Virus record (IMG/VR): IMGVR_UViG_3300049734_000449
Location: 1 to 36,207 of that record
DNA from: a virus
DNA length: 36,207 nucleotides
Direction: 5' to 3' (one strand)
Position 1 is the first letter of the stretch; each line of letters opens with the position of its first letter. The translations under genes were made by a program, and so were the position numbers. Under the pieces are notes generated by a model that was not told where the DNA came from, did no database searches, and was given only the letters and a program-made list of their open reading frames with translations. This document shows, piece after piece, positions 1 to 6,875 of this stretch.

Positions 1-127
1 TGGCATCCTCGCTATCATATCCGGTTTTCAACGAACTTTGCATGCTTGCGCGAGTGGCGCCTTGAACGCTATAGCATACCATGCTTTTCTTTCGTCACGA
101 TTCTTGATAACACGTTTCCTTACAGTC
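1..127. repeat. Terminal redundancy, left copy
   Basis: These 127 bases are identical to positions 36081-36207, so the molecule closes into a circle of about 36,080 bp. An overlap of exactly 127 bases is a common assembly k-mer size, so it is more likely an assembly overlap than a physical terminal repeat. Positions 2-94 lie directly beside the last CRISPR repeat and are the candidate CRISPR leader. The minus strand has a -10-like TATGAT at 14-19, with only a weak -35. Confidence 0.95.
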
Positions 128-571
128 AAGTGTGCGTCCGCGAGCGCTCACCGGGTATTCGCCGGCGCCCCGCCGCTCGCGGCTCAAATGCTCAACGATT
201 CGCGCGAGCGCCTCATCGCCCGCCTGCTCGATCATTCGCGCCAGCTCGGCCGCTTGCTCGGCGATGGGATCTTGACCAGGCGAGTCCGGCATGCCTGTCT
301 TATCGTTGGGATAAGTGAGCGAAGCCGGACGGGTTTGGTCAGCGCGTTTCTGCGCCGCCCTCATCCACGCCGGCGCCGTCCGCCTCGAGCGCCAGGCCTT
401 CATCGCGATGAACCGCCGCTCGATGGGCGAGCGTTTCTTATTCGCCTCGCGCGCCGCTTCGGTGCCCGCGCGCTGCCATGCGGCGAATTCTTCGGGCGTC
501 ATTTTCGCCGCGCGCTTGCGTCCGAGCGCGACCGCTGCCGGGTCTTTTGACCTCGGCTTACCATCAGTCAT
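95..571 (-). CDS. Hypothetical protein with KDPAAVALGRKRAAKMTPEE motif
   Basis: A 158-residue basic, helical protein. I chose the ATG at 571 because the protein then begins MTDGKPRSKDPAAVALGRKR, collinear with the 50-residue paralog at 6876-7028. The longer TTG-started frame to 619 is coded by a palindromic element. The N-terminal GRxxAAKMTPEE segment is related to the C-terminus of the GIY-YIG protein at 29038-29529. A 69-bp element (273-341) is read through in frame and inserts the peptide PASLTYPNDKTGMPDSPGQ between two predicted helical regions. Function unknown; the motif may bind nucleic acid. Confidence 0.65.
   Translation of the reverse strand: MTDGKPRSKDPAAVALGRKRAAKMTPEEFAAWQRAGTEAAREANKKRSPIERRFIAMKAWRSRRTAPAWMRAAQKRADQTRPASLTYPNDKTGMPDSPGQDPIAEQAAELARMIEQAGDEALARIVEHLSRERRGAGEYPVSARGRTLDCKETCYQES
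273..341 (-). repeat. 69-bp palindromic element E1 (in-frame copy)
   Basis: Best-preserved copy. Three nested inverted repeats are perfect: TGACCA/TGGTCA at the ends (273-278, 336-341), GTCCGGC/GCCGGAC (284-290, 324-330) and CTTATC/GATAAG (299-304, 310-315) around a 5-base centre. The element is symmetric (26 + 6 + 5 + 6 + 26). Strand is the one on which it encodes PASLTYPNDK. It lies inside the gene at 95-571 and keeps its frame because 69 is a multiple of three. Confidence 0.85.
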
Positions 572-618
572 GACTCTTATCCCCGATAAGACCGGCTGTC
601 GCGACTCCGGTGTGGTCA
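548..618 (+). repeat. Palindromic element E2
   Basis: Runs from TGACCT to TGGTCA with CTTATC/GATAAG at the centre (576-590). It is 71 bp, two more than the standard. The ATG of the minus-strand gene 95-571 lies inside it. On the plus strand TGGTCA is followed at once by AATG, opening only a 13-codon frame. Confidence 0.7.
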
Positions 619-719
619 AATGTTTTATCCGCAGGATTATTCATCTGTGGACGCTAACTAAATCTATTTGTGCTACGTGTATTTTACAATGCAGTGTCAA
701 TTCCACGGCGAAATAACGG

Positions 720-748
720 TTGACACTCGCGCCTCCGTGAAATAAACT
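720..748 (+). promoter_or_regulatory. Strong sigma-70-type promoter
   Basis: A perfect -35 TTGACA (720-725), a 17-base spacer and a -10 TAAACT (743-748). The predicted start near 755 coincides with the base of a stable hairpin. It probably drives the structured RNA region and the gene at 945. Confidence 0.65.
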
Positions 749-754
749 CAACGC

Positions 755-811
755 AATCAGAAAATCAGAACGTGGCTACTGATTTTCCGATTCCCGCCGT
801 TGGAGCGGGAA
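755..811 (+). ncRNA. Candidate structured RNA or structured 5' leader
   Basis: Two hairpins follow the 720-748 promoter directly. The first pairs GAAAATCAG (760-768) with CTGATTTTC (779-787), extended by AATC/GATT after one mismatch. The second pairs TTCCCGC (791-797) with GCGGGAA (805-811). No T-run follows, so this is not a simple terminator. The stretch 620-944 holds no convincing gene, so this is either a small RNA or a leader of about 190 bases for the gene at 945. I cannot assign a known RNA family. Confidence 0.4.
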
Positions 812-944
812 ATCCCCCAGGCTGCTTCGGGACGGCCTTGATGTATTCCCGCCCGGTCCTCTATTGCAGTTACGGCATCGTGGTTCCCGCCGCTCTGCAC
901 CTCGTGAAAATAATTCTGTCCTGTTCAGGTTCATCCACCAGGTC

Positions 945-1298
945 ATGTCTGCATCCGAACTGCCGCACCGTCTTATCGTCTTAGCTCCCGGTACCGATCA
1001 GGTTGTGCAATATGCCTCGCGCCGTGTCGCCGCGCGCATGCTGGAAAAACAACAGGCACGCCGCGAAGGGCGCAATGTCCTGCGCCTGAAGCATCTCTCG
1101 GAAATGCCCGAGCATCCCTGCCGCACGTTCGTCGCGCGCAAGGGGTGGCTCGCCGCTGTGGGAATGAGTCAGGAATATACGGCGTGCAAGGATCGTCAAC
1201 TGACCGATCATCCAGCGCCGATTTTCAGGTTCAAGTTTATTGCGCGCGAAGACCGGCCGTTCTTTCATCAGGCGACCGCGCCGTCGGCGTTTACGTGA
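945..1298 (+). CDS. Hypothetical phage protein
   Basis: A 117-residue protein starting MSASELPHRLIVLAPG, with a coherent, non-repetitive composition (HLSEMPEHPCRTFVARKGWL, then a GMSQEYTACKDRQLTDHP stretch). The ATG follows a CCAGGTC that resembles the right end of the 69-bp elements. An overlapping minus-strand frame (981-1460) is less protein-like and reads through an element. No family recognised; no membrane segment. Confidence 0.5.
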   Translation: MSASELPHRLIVLAPGTDQVVQYASRRVAARMLEKQQARREGRNVLRLKHLSEMPEHPCRTFVARKGWLAAVGMSQEYTACKDRQLTDHPAPIFRFKFIAREDRPFFHQATAPSAFT

Positions 1299-1318
1299 AA
1301 GCGCTCGCCGCCGCCGGC

Positions 1319-1391
1319 TTTGACCAGGCGAGTCATGACAATTGCTCTTATCGTTGGGATAAGTGAACGAAGCCGGACAATTGTGGTCAAA
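1319..1391 (-). repeat. Palindromic element E3
   Basis: The outer inverted repeat is 8 bp (TTTGACCA at 1319-1326, TGGTCAAA at 1384-1391), with CTTATCGTTGGGATAAG in the centre. TGACCA to TGGTCA is exactly 69 bp. The middle stem uses ACAATTG/CAATTGT instead of GTCCGGC/GCCGGAC, which looks like compensatory change that keeps pairing. It lies between the genes at 945 and 1383. Confidence 0.85.
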
Positions 1392-1496
1392 CAATATACG
1401 ACAGCGAACGAGCGCGGAGCGGTGAACGGCTTCAAACGGATCTTCCCTGAGGATCTGCACTTCTTCACGATGGCGCTGCGGACGGCGTGCGCGTGA
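1383..1496 (+). CDS. Small hypothetical protein starting inside E3
   Basis: A 37-residue frame starting at a GTG in the right end of E3 (GTG GTC AAA CAA). The product contains VNGFKRIFPEDLHFFTMALR, which looks like genuine protein. The same GTG-GTC-AAA context precedes the portal gene. No Shine-Dalgarno sequence is visible. Moderate to low certainty because of its length. Confidence 0.35.
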   Translation: MVKQYTTANERGAVNGFKRIFPEDLHFFTMALRTACA

Positions 1497-1499
1497 ACG

Positions 1500-1724
1500 T
1501 CAACCGCGCCTCAATGCCGCCACGGCTCTCGCGGCGTCACTGTGAAGCGTGGATAGTGAAATGCAATCCGGTTCATGATGGTCATGACAGTCTCCGGAGC
1601 AATTCTCGCAATGTGGCGGCGGATCGTCGATGATCAGACTTCCCTTGCATATGTGGCACGTATCCAGGGCATCCAGTAAGCGCTCTATTGATTGAATGGC
1701 GGCCTCGCGCTTGCTTATTGGCAT
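1500..1724 (-). CDS. Small Cys-rich, probably zinc-binding protein
   Basis: A 74-residue protein from the ATG at 1724 (MPISKREAAIQSIERLLDAL). A helical N-terminus precedes CHIC and CENCSGDC clusters with nearby histidines (CHDHHEPDC), enough ligands for one or two metal sites. The frame is open further upstream to 1811, but that part overlaps the broken paralog at 1744. Function unknown. Confidence 0.6.
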   Translation of the reverse strand: MPISKREAAIQSIERLLDALDTCHICKGSLIIDDPPPHCENCSGDCHDHHEPDCISLSTLHSDAARAVAALRRG

Positions 1725-1743
1725 GTCTCCGGAATAACACAAA

Positions 1744-1830
1744 ATGCCTGAGCGCCGCTTCGAAGAACGCAACGGAGATCGCATCGTGCTGACCAGACCA
1801 TGCCGGTCCACTCAATCTGTCAGGGGATAA
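1744..1830 (+). pseudogene. Truncated duplicate of the gene at 1843
   Basis: Begins MPERRFEERNGDRIVL, clearly the same start as the intact downstream gene (MPEKRIEQRDGETVV). Homology stops exactly where element E4 begins (CTGACCAGACC at 1789-1799), and the frame ends after 28 codons inside the element. This shows an element sitting at the breakpoint of a duplicated gene. Confidence 0.6.
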
Positions 1831-1842
1831 GAGAAGCGGTCA
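1790..1842 (-). repeat. Palindromic element E4 (short form)
   Basis: TGACCA at 1790-1795, GGGGATAAGAG in the centre and CGGTCA at 1837-1842, with about 16 bp missing from the middle. The ATG of the next gene (1843) follows the element with no gap. Confidence 0.6.
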
Positions 1843-2049
1843 ATGCCTGAGAAGCGCATCGAACAGCGGGACGGTGAAACGGTAGTGAGGCACTCGGGCA
1901 CATGCAAAGGCTGCGGCGAGGAAATCTGGTGGGTACGGAAAATGGGTGGAGGATGGTTGCCCGAGAACGAAGACGGGCAGAATCATTTCGCGACGTGCCC
2001 GAAGCGCGAGATATTCAAGCGGCCCGTGCAGCAGACATTGTTGAAATAG
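1843..2049 (+). CDS. Small zinc-finger-like protein
   Basis: A 68-residue protein with CKGCGEEIWWV and a later HFATCPKRE, giving a likely C-x2-C...H...C metal site. The aromatic segment after the first CxxC is typical of short phage zinc ribbons that recognise nucleic acid or partner proteins. The start codon abuts element E4, and a broken paralog lies just upstream. Function unknown. Confidence 0.65.
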   Translation: MPEKRIEQRDGETVVRHSGTCKGCGEEIWWVRKMGGGWLPENEDGQNHFATCPKREIFKRPVQQTLLK

Positions 2050-2052
2050 CCA

Positions 2053-2748
2053 ATGCCCACGCCTCCGACCGCATCCTACGTCCCGTCGCGCTGCCAGGCG
2101 CAATACGCCGTCTGGATTCGCGGCGGCACGGAGATGGTGTGGGCCCCGCAGCTCTGGACGTGGGAGCATCCTGAGCCGGGCTGTTACCGCATCTATCCGA
2201 ACCCGGCGGACGTGGGCGCGGACCTCGCGCAATCGGCGCTGATCGCGACATTCCACGTCGACCGCTCGGCCGGCGGCGGATTGGCGCGCGCGACCATTAA
2301 GTTCAACTTCAACTCGACCGCGACGCCGCCGCCGCTCGCGGGGCAGGTGCGGCTCGACAACATCGCGCAGACGACCGCGACGGCGGTGCGGCTGTCGTAC
2401 CAGTCCGCCGATGCGGTTGACGTTAAATCGCTCGTGATGGCGATCAAGATCGGTAACCGCATCGTCATTACCGACGACAATCAGCCGGACAAATATCAGG
2501 TCTACGATGCGAGCGCCGACGCCGTCGATATGACGTCGTACGGCGAGGTCGCGGTTGCGTGGGTGTCGGGCGGGAATGTCCTCACCGAGCAGGCGGTCGA
2601 TCTCTCGATCGGCAATTCGGCGCCCGCGCAGGCCGGGACGCTCATTTCCGAGATCGAGCAGGACTGCTATACGATCTGGACGTTCGACGCCGCGGGCGTC
2701 ATGAAGGATATCGGCGTGGCGGTGCAGGTGAGCGTGCCGGGGCGATAG
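2053..2748 (+). CDS. Hypothetical protein, probably structural
   Basis: A 231-residue protein rich in beta-prone segments (ATFHVDRSAGGGLARATIKF, VKSLVMAIKIGNRIVITDDN, YGEVAVAWVSGGNVL). The N-terminus (PTPPTASYVPSRCQAQYAVW) lacks a signal peptide. Position upstream of the terminase and the all-beta look would fit a minor virion protein, but I recognise no family. Confidence 0.6.
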   Translation: MPTPPTASYVPSRCQAQYAVWIRGGTEMVWAPQLWTWEHPEPGCYRIYPNPADVGADLAQSALIATFHVDRSAGGGLARATIKFNFNSTATPPPLAGQVRLDNIAQTTATAVRLSYQSADAVDVKSLVMAIKIGNRIVITDDNQPDKYQVYDASADAVDMTSYGEVAVAWVSGGNVLTEQAVDLSIGNSAPAQAGTLISEIEQDCYTIWTFDAAGVMKDIGVAVQVSVPGR

Positions 2749-2757
2749 GATTGCCGT

Positions 2758-3330
2758 ATGACGATCATTCGAGCACGGGCGAGCATCCGGCAATCTATGA
2801 ACGGAGATGAGCGCTCCGTCACGGTGTCGATCGACATCGGGAGCGAAGGAACCGGGCCGGCGCAAGGACAATTGGGATGGGCGAAGGTCGGGCAGCTTTC
2901 GATGGCTGCTGAAGATTGGCGCGCGCTCCGTTCGGTCCTGACTATCCCTGACTATCATCACGATGACGGACCAGACGTAGCGATCACGATTGAAGAGTTG
3001 CCTATCGGCGTAACTGGCGAATTCGCCGACGAGCGCAACGAAGTCGAGTTGGATAAGATCATCGGCGAGTTGTACGAGCGCAGGCAGGCGCAGGATTACG
3101 AGCACGGCGGGCCTGATCATGACGATCTGCACACCTGGGGCGATTGGTCCGGCTTCTGCCAAAAATTTGTCAGCCGCTCATTGCAGGCGATCTCGCACGC
3201 TGATTTTGAACGCGACATGCTTCATATCGCAGCGCTGGCCGTGGCGGCAATCGAATCCAGCCGGCGCAAGTCCGCACGTTCTGCTGCGCGCTTTGCCGCC
3301 TCAATTGAGGGAGGAAAACAGGAAGTGTGA
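2758..3330 (+). CDS. Hypothetical phage protein
   Basis: A 190-residue acidic protein. The first half is beta-rich (SVTVSIDIGSEGTGPAQG) and the second half helical, ending in a segment (HTWGDWSGFCQKFVSRSL ... HIAALAVAAIESSRRK) of the kind found in phage early proteins of unknown function. Ten bases separate it from the preceding gene, so they are probably co-transcribed. Confidence 0.6.
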   Translation: MTIIRARASIRQSMNGDERSVTVSIDIGSEGTGPAQGQLGWAKVGQLSMAAEDWRALRSVLTIPDYHHDDGPDVAITIEELPIGVTGEFADERNEVELDKIIGELYERRQAQDYEHGGPDHDDLHTWGDWSGFCQKFVSRSLQAISHADFERDMLHIAALAVAAIESSRRKSARSAARFAASIEGGKQEV

Positions 3331-3436
3331 TGATCGCCCTTGCTTAACTCTGATCAGGCTGAAAGAATGATGGCGCTTGTCTTAAAGATACTACAGGAAG
3401 ACGAAGAGGCAGCGCCGCCGCGATAGAATACCGGGC

Positions 3437-3748
3437 ATGAGCGAACTATTGTCGTATCGGCCGATCGCGAGCGATATGCGCGGCCGCGGCGTCATCGCCG
3501 TTCCTGGGCCGCTAGAGTTGAACCGCGTGATTCTCTGGGAACGATTTTATGTGCGCGTACTTGAGGAAATCGACCGCGCTGGATTCATTAAAGAAATGCG
3601 GAAGCCACTCAAGAGGAACACGATCGACGTCAGGGCGGAGGGCAGGCTCGAGGAAGGCCGCTATGTTCGATCGGGCCGTCTTCGCGTGCCGCCTGACGAC
3701 GATAGCCATCACTACTATCGCGTGGAGGTTGTGGGAGTCGCGGAGTAA
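3437..3748 (+). CDS. Hypothetical protein upstream of terminase
   Basis: A 103-residue basic protein (MSELLSYRPIASDMRGRGV) ending at 3748, one base before the terminase start, so the two are probably translationally coupled. The position would suit a small terminase subunit, but no helix-turn-helix is obvious, so that role is not claimed. The DUF5681 protein at 32303-32821 is an alternative candidate for that job. Confidence 0.6.
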   Translation: MSELLSYRPIASDMRGRGVIAVPGPLELNRVILWERFYVRVLEEIDRAGFIKEMRKPLKRNTIDVRAEGRLEEGRYVRSGRLRVPPDDDSHHYYRVEVVGVAE

Positions 3749-5023
3749 ATGATCGAGATCGATTCCCGATTAACCGCCGCCGACGTCCGCGCCGCCGCGA
3801 TGTCGCTCTCGGACGCCGAAGCCGAGGCGCTGCTCTACGACTGGCGCATGTGGGCGCGGCCGGAGCAGCTGATGCCCGGGGGTGATTGGCGGGTGTGGCT
3901 GGTAAAAAGCGGCCGCGGTTGGGGAAAGACGCGGACGCTCGCCGAGGCGGTGCGCGAAGTCGTGACGCGCGATCCGCAGTCGCGCATCGCGCTCATCGCG
4001 CCGACGTCCGCGGACGCCCGCGACGTGATTATCGAGGGCGAATCCGGGTTGCTCGCCGTGTTTCCGCCGCATGAGCGGCCCGAGTATTTTCCGAGTAAGC
4101 GCCGCGTGCAGTTCCACAATGGCGCGATGGCGACGGTGTTTTCCGCCGAGGAGCCCGAGCGTTTGAGGGGACCACAGCATTCCTGGGCGGTGTGCGATGA
4201 ACTGGCGGTCTATCCGGACGTCGATACGCTCTGGGCGAATCTGAAGCTCGGGCTGCGTCTCGGTCGCGATCCGCGCATTATTGTGACGACCACGCCGCGC
4301 CCATCGAAATTCCTGCGCGATCTGATCGCCGATCCAGGTACGGTTGTGACGTCCGGTTCGACCTTCGATAACCGCGCGAATCTGCCGCCGGCGGCGCTCG
4401 CCGATTTCATGCGCATCTACGGCGGCACGCGGATCGGGCGCCAGGAGCTCGAAGGCGAGCTGCTCGAGGAAGCCGAGGGCGCGCTGTGGACGCGGCGGCA
4501 GATCGATGCGCTGCGCGTCACGGCGGCGCCGGACCTCGTGCGCATCGTGGTCGCGATCGATCCGAGCGTGACGCCGACGGGCGATGAATGCGGCATCGTC
4601 GCGGCGGGACTGGGCGCCGACGGTCACGGCTACGTCCTGCGCGACCGCTCGGGGCAATTATCGCCGGATGACTGGATTTCGCGGGCGCTCGCGACGTTTG
4701 ACGAGGTCGAGGGCGACCGGCTGATTGCCGAAACAAATAATGGTGGCGATCTGGTGGCCGCATTGCTCAAGACGAAACGCAGCAATATCTCGTACGAAAA
4801 AGTGCACGCCTCGCGCGGCAAGATTACGCGGGCCGAGCCGGTCGCGGCGCTCTACGAGCAGCAGAAGGTTCACATGGTGGGCGCCTTTCCGCAGCTCGAG
4901 GATGAATTGTGCACGTACGTCCAGGGCATGAGCCTGTCGCCGAATCGGCTTGATGCAATGGTCTGGGCGTTGTCGTATCTGATGCTGAAGCCCGCGAAGA
5001 TCGGGCGGGTGCTGGGAATATGA
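3749..5023 (+). CDS. terL: Terminase large subunit
   Basis: A 424-residue DNA-packaging motor of normal length. The ATPase domain has Walker A GRGWGKT (55-61), Walker B AVCDE (147-151) and a TTTP coupling motif (180-183). The RNase H-like nuclease domain shows AIDPS with Asp271, AETN with Glu328, and a late NRLDAMVWAL with Asp402, matching the three acidic metal ligands. It cuts concatemeric DNA and pumps it into the prohead through the portal. Its stop overlaps the next start (ATGA). Confidence 0.95.
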   Translation: MIEIDSRLTAADVRAAAMSLSDAEAEALLYDWRMWARPEQLMPGGDWRVWLVKSGRGWGKTRTLAEAVREVVTRDPQSRIALIAPTSADARDVIIEGESGLLAVFPPHERPEYFPSKRRVQFHNGAMATVFSAEEPERLRGPQHSWAVCDELAVYPDVDTLWANLKLGLRLGRDPRIIVTTTPRPSKFLRDLIADPGTVVTSGSTFDNRANLPPAALADFMRIYGGTRIGRQELEGELLEEAEGALWTRRQIDALRVTAAPDLVRIVVAIDPSVTPTGDECGIVAAGLGADGHGYVLRDRSGQLSPDDWISRALATFDEVEGDRLIAETNNGGDLVAALLKTKRSNISYEKVHASRGKITRAEPVAALYEQQKVHMVGAFPQLEDELCTYVQGMSLSPNRLDAMVWALSYLMLKPAKIGRVLGI

Positions 5024-5229
5024 CGATGGCGGTTCCCGCGCAGCAGATCATGTCCAGCGCCGTATCGGACGCCGCTATCGGATTTGCGGAATACAGCGCC
5101 GAGGATCAGGCGCAGCGCGAGTGCCCCCATTCTGAGCCGCTTGAATGGATTGACGGCGCTACTGGCGTTGTGGTGTGTCCGGTCTGCGGGCGGGTGTTTA
5201 CTATTGCCGATGAATCACAAGCAACCTGA
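5020..5229 (+). CDS. Small zinc-ribbon protein
   Basis: A 69-residue protein whose ATG overlaps the terminase stop. The C-terminal half carries CPHSEPLEWIDGATGVVVCP followed by VCGRVF, a treble-clef-like arrangement of cysteines with a His. Coupling to the terminase suggests a packaging or DNA-related role, but this is inference. Confidence 0.6.
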   Translation: MTMAVPAQQIMSSAVSDAAIGFAEYSAEDQAQRECPHSEPLEWIDGATGVVVCPVCGRVFTIADESQAT

Positions 5230-5233
5230 ACGG

Positions 5234-5320
5234 ATGCCAGGCTTCGTATTCGCCGCTTCGATCGGCATCGTCTTATTCGCACTGTTCGCCGTCTTCTGGA
5301 TGGCGTCGTATTCTTCCTGA
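5234..5320 (+). CDS. Tiny single-pass membrane protein
   Basis: 28 residues, starting MPGFVFAASIGIVLFALFAV, almost all one transmembrane helix. It begins five bases after the preceding gene. It could be a pinholin-like or regulatory membrane peptide; nothing beyond hydrophobicity supports this. Confidence 0.4.
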   Translation: MPGFVFAASIGIVLFALFAVFWMASYSS

Positions 5321-5361
5321 TCTGTCTTCGTTTCCAATTCCAATTCAAGAAAGAGGAACAC

Positions 5362-5829
5362 GTGTCTGATCCTGTTATCGCTTTGATTACGCCGCTTGGC
5401 GGCGGCACGCCGTCGCATCCAATTCACTATCCACCCGGAATCTGGGGGCCCGGCTCGCCGATGCCGGCGCCGCCCATCGTCATTCCGCCCATCGGCGTGA
5501 TGCCGCCGATTTACATTCCGCCGCCGGGTGTTGCGCCGCCGATCTACTATCCGAGCGTGCCCTCGACCGGGCCCGGCTTCCCGACGAATCCGATTGCGCC
5601 CGGGGGCACGACGCCGCCCTGGGGCATCCCGGCGCCGCCCGTGGTCTGGCCCGGACCGACGCCGCCTCCGCCTGATCCGCCGACCGTTGCGCCGCCGATC
5701 GTGCTGCCGCCCACCGTCTGGCCGCCGCTCGGGCCGAACGCGCCGGCCGGCAAGACGTGGGTCATCGCCTGGATCCAGGGCTCTGGCTGGCACTCGCTCT
5801 ACGTCGATTTGAGCCAGCCGAAGAAGTAA
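5362..5829 (+). CDS. Proline/glycine-rich hypothetical protein
   Basis: A 155-residue protein with a GTG start backed by GAAAGAGG upstream. Residues about 15-120 are a polyproline-type tract built from PPI, PPP and PTV units with aromatic spacers (PPIYIPPPGVAPPIYYPSVP). A short folded-looking C-terminus follows (GKTWVIAWIQGSGWHSLYV). It could be a virion decoration or a surface or adhesion protein. No signal peptide. Confidence 0.65.
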   Translation: MSDPVIALITPLGGGTPSHPIHYPPGIWGPGSPMPAPPIVIPPIGVMPPIYIPPPGVAPPIYYPSVPSTGPGFPTNPIAPGGTTPPWGIPAPPVVWPGPTPPPPDPPTVAPPIVLPPTVWPPLGPNAPAGKTWVIAWIQGSGWHSLYVDLSQPKK

Positions 5830-5838
5830 AGAAAGCTG

Positions 5839-5912
5839 TCAGCTTTCAGCGGTCAGCACTCAGCTCGCGGTTTAGCTGAAAGCTGATCGCTGATTGCTGA
5901 TTGCTGACCGCT
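5839..5912. repeat. CAGC-rich overlapping inverted repeats
   Basis: TCAGCTTTCAGC (5839-5850) pairs perfectly with GCTGAAAGCTGA (5875-5886). AGCGGTCAGCA (5848-5858) pairs perfectly with TGCTGACCGCT (5902-5912). The two helices share three bases, so the RNA could switch between forms. Short CTGATTG repeats fill the rest. It follows the gene at 5362 but lacks a T-run. Confidence 0.6.
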
Positions 5913-5915
5913 CTT

Positions 5916-6338
5916 ATGAAACCATTCGGCCTGTTTGTCACGCTCGCGCTCGTCTACGTGATCGTCTGGATGCTCGTGCGGGTGGCATGCCAGTCGCGAT
6001 TGCCTCAAGCGCGGTCAGCGTTCAACGCCGATCGGTTCGACGCGGACGAACTTGAATTTCACGACCGTGCCGTGTTTGTCCGACAGTTCGCGATAGACGA
6101 TGGTCCAGGTTTCGCCAGGATGAACGGCTTCCCACGTGCGATGGTCGCTCACGGCGAATTGCCCGTGCTGGCAGCGGAACGCAACCCAGTATTCCGGGCT
6201 CGTTGTGACCGAGTGCATGGAGACCGATCCCTTGTCATCCAGCACGAGCATGATGCTCGTTTGCGGCGCGACGAAATGCGTTTGCGTGACCGTGGCGGTT
6301 TCGCGCAATTCGGGGCCTGCCTTGAGACAGCCGTATAG
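5916..6338 (+). CDS. Possible short membrane protein (doubtful 3' part)
   Basis: The frame starts MKPFGLFVTLALVYVIVWML, a convincing transmembrane helix. From 6015 on it lies antisense to the better-supported lipoprotein gene and turns Arg-rich and shadow-like. If real, only the N-terminal helix looks selected. Confidence 0.2.
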   Translation: MKPFGLFVTLALVYVIVWMLVRVACQSRLPQARSAFNADRFDADELEFHDRAVFVRQFAIDDGPGFARMNGFPRAMVAHGELPVLAAERNPVFRARCDRVHGDRSLVIQHEHDARLRRDEMRLRDRGGFAQFGACLETAV

Positions 6339-6383
6339 CAGAATGCACGGAATTATGATGGTGATGGGCTGGCCTTTACGCAT
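6015..6383 (-). CDS. Small lipoprotein
   Basis: A 122-residue protein starting MRKGQPITIIIPCILLYGC, with a lipobox LLYGC at Cys19 expected to be cleaved and lipidated. The mature part is soluble and beta-rich (EYWVAFRCQHGQFAVSDHRT). A phage lipoprotein next to a coiled-coil gene could be a spanin-type or superinfection-exclusion protein, but neither family is recognisable. I chose the ATG at 6383 because it gives an ideal signal peptide. Confidence 0.6.
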   Translation of the reverse strand: MRKGQPITIIIPCILLYGCLKAGPELRETATVTQTHFVAPQTSIMLVLDDKGSVSMHSVTTSPEYWVAFRCQHGQFAVSDHRTWEAVHPGETWTIVYRELSDKHGTVVKFKFVRVEPIGVER

Positions 6384-6438
6384 CCAGCCCGTGCGCGGGT
6401 TACTAAGCCGCGGGCGCTCCATAGACACGGAGTTGCAC

Positions 6439-6675
6439 CTACGAAGGTTGCTCCTGGCTGTCGTCGCCGTTTTTCAGCGCGTCCAGATAGGCGAGCATTC
6501 CGCGAATCGCGGCTTCGCGTCCTCTTCGTTCGCGCTTGTCCTGCTCGCGCGCCTGCTGGCGCATGTCATCGATATCGCGGGTCAGCAGTTCCACCGATTG
6601 AGTCAGGGCCTCGTGACGCTCGGTCAGTCGATCCAGGTTGGCGGCTATCTTCTCAAGCCGTTCATCGATATTCAA
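6439..6675 (-). CDS. Coiled-coil hypothetical protein
   Basis: A 78-residue, strongly heptad-patterned protein (MNIDERLEKIAANLDRLTER ... LTRDIDDMRQQAREQDKRER). Same style as the coiled-coil genes at 7009, 7449 and 28482. Upstream of the lipoprotein gene on the same strand, probably one transcript. Role unknown. Confidence 0.65.
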   Translation of the reverse strand: MNIDERLEKIAANLDRLTERHEALTQSVELLTRDIDDMRQQAREQDKRERRGREAAIRGMLAYLDALKNGDDSQEQPS

Positions 6676-6721
6676 TTGTGTTCTCCTGCCGGTTAGTGAC
6701 CGGCCTTGTATTCAGATTACC

Positions 6722-6874
6722 ATGCCGCCCGTGCCCCTCGCCGTGTTCCTGCTGATGCTCGCGTTCCTCATGTTCGCGCTCGCGGCGTGCGGGCTGCGTT
6801 TACCACGGGTTGACATGATTTCGTGCGGCCTGGCGCTGTGGGTGCTGTCGGTGCTGGTTCGGAGCGTGCCGTGA
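6722..6874 (+). CDS. Small two-helix membrane protein
   Basis: A 50-residue protein starting MPPVPLAVFLLMLAFLMFAL, then a short loop and a second helix (SCGLALWVLSVLV). Small phage proteins of this shape are common and often of unknown function. A holin role is possible because no other holin is visible, but there is no endolysin neighbour to support it. Confidence 0.55.
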   Translation: MPPVPLAVFLLMLAFLMFALAACGLRLPRVDMISCGLALWVLSVLVRSVP

Positions 6875-6875
6875 G

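Noticed and set aside
981-1460. 159-residue minus-strand frame
   Set aside because: It runs through element E3 and is antisense to a more protein-like plus-strand frame at 945-1298.
1840-3162. 440-residue minus-strand open frame
   Set aside because: Extreme Arg/His composition and complete overlap with three coherent plus-strand genes; a GC-rich shadow frame.
5901-6338. Long plus-strand frame after the CAGC-rich repeat, as a full gene
   Set aside because: Only the first 25-30 residues look like a real membrane helix; the rest is antisense to the better-supported lipoprotein gene and Arg-rich.
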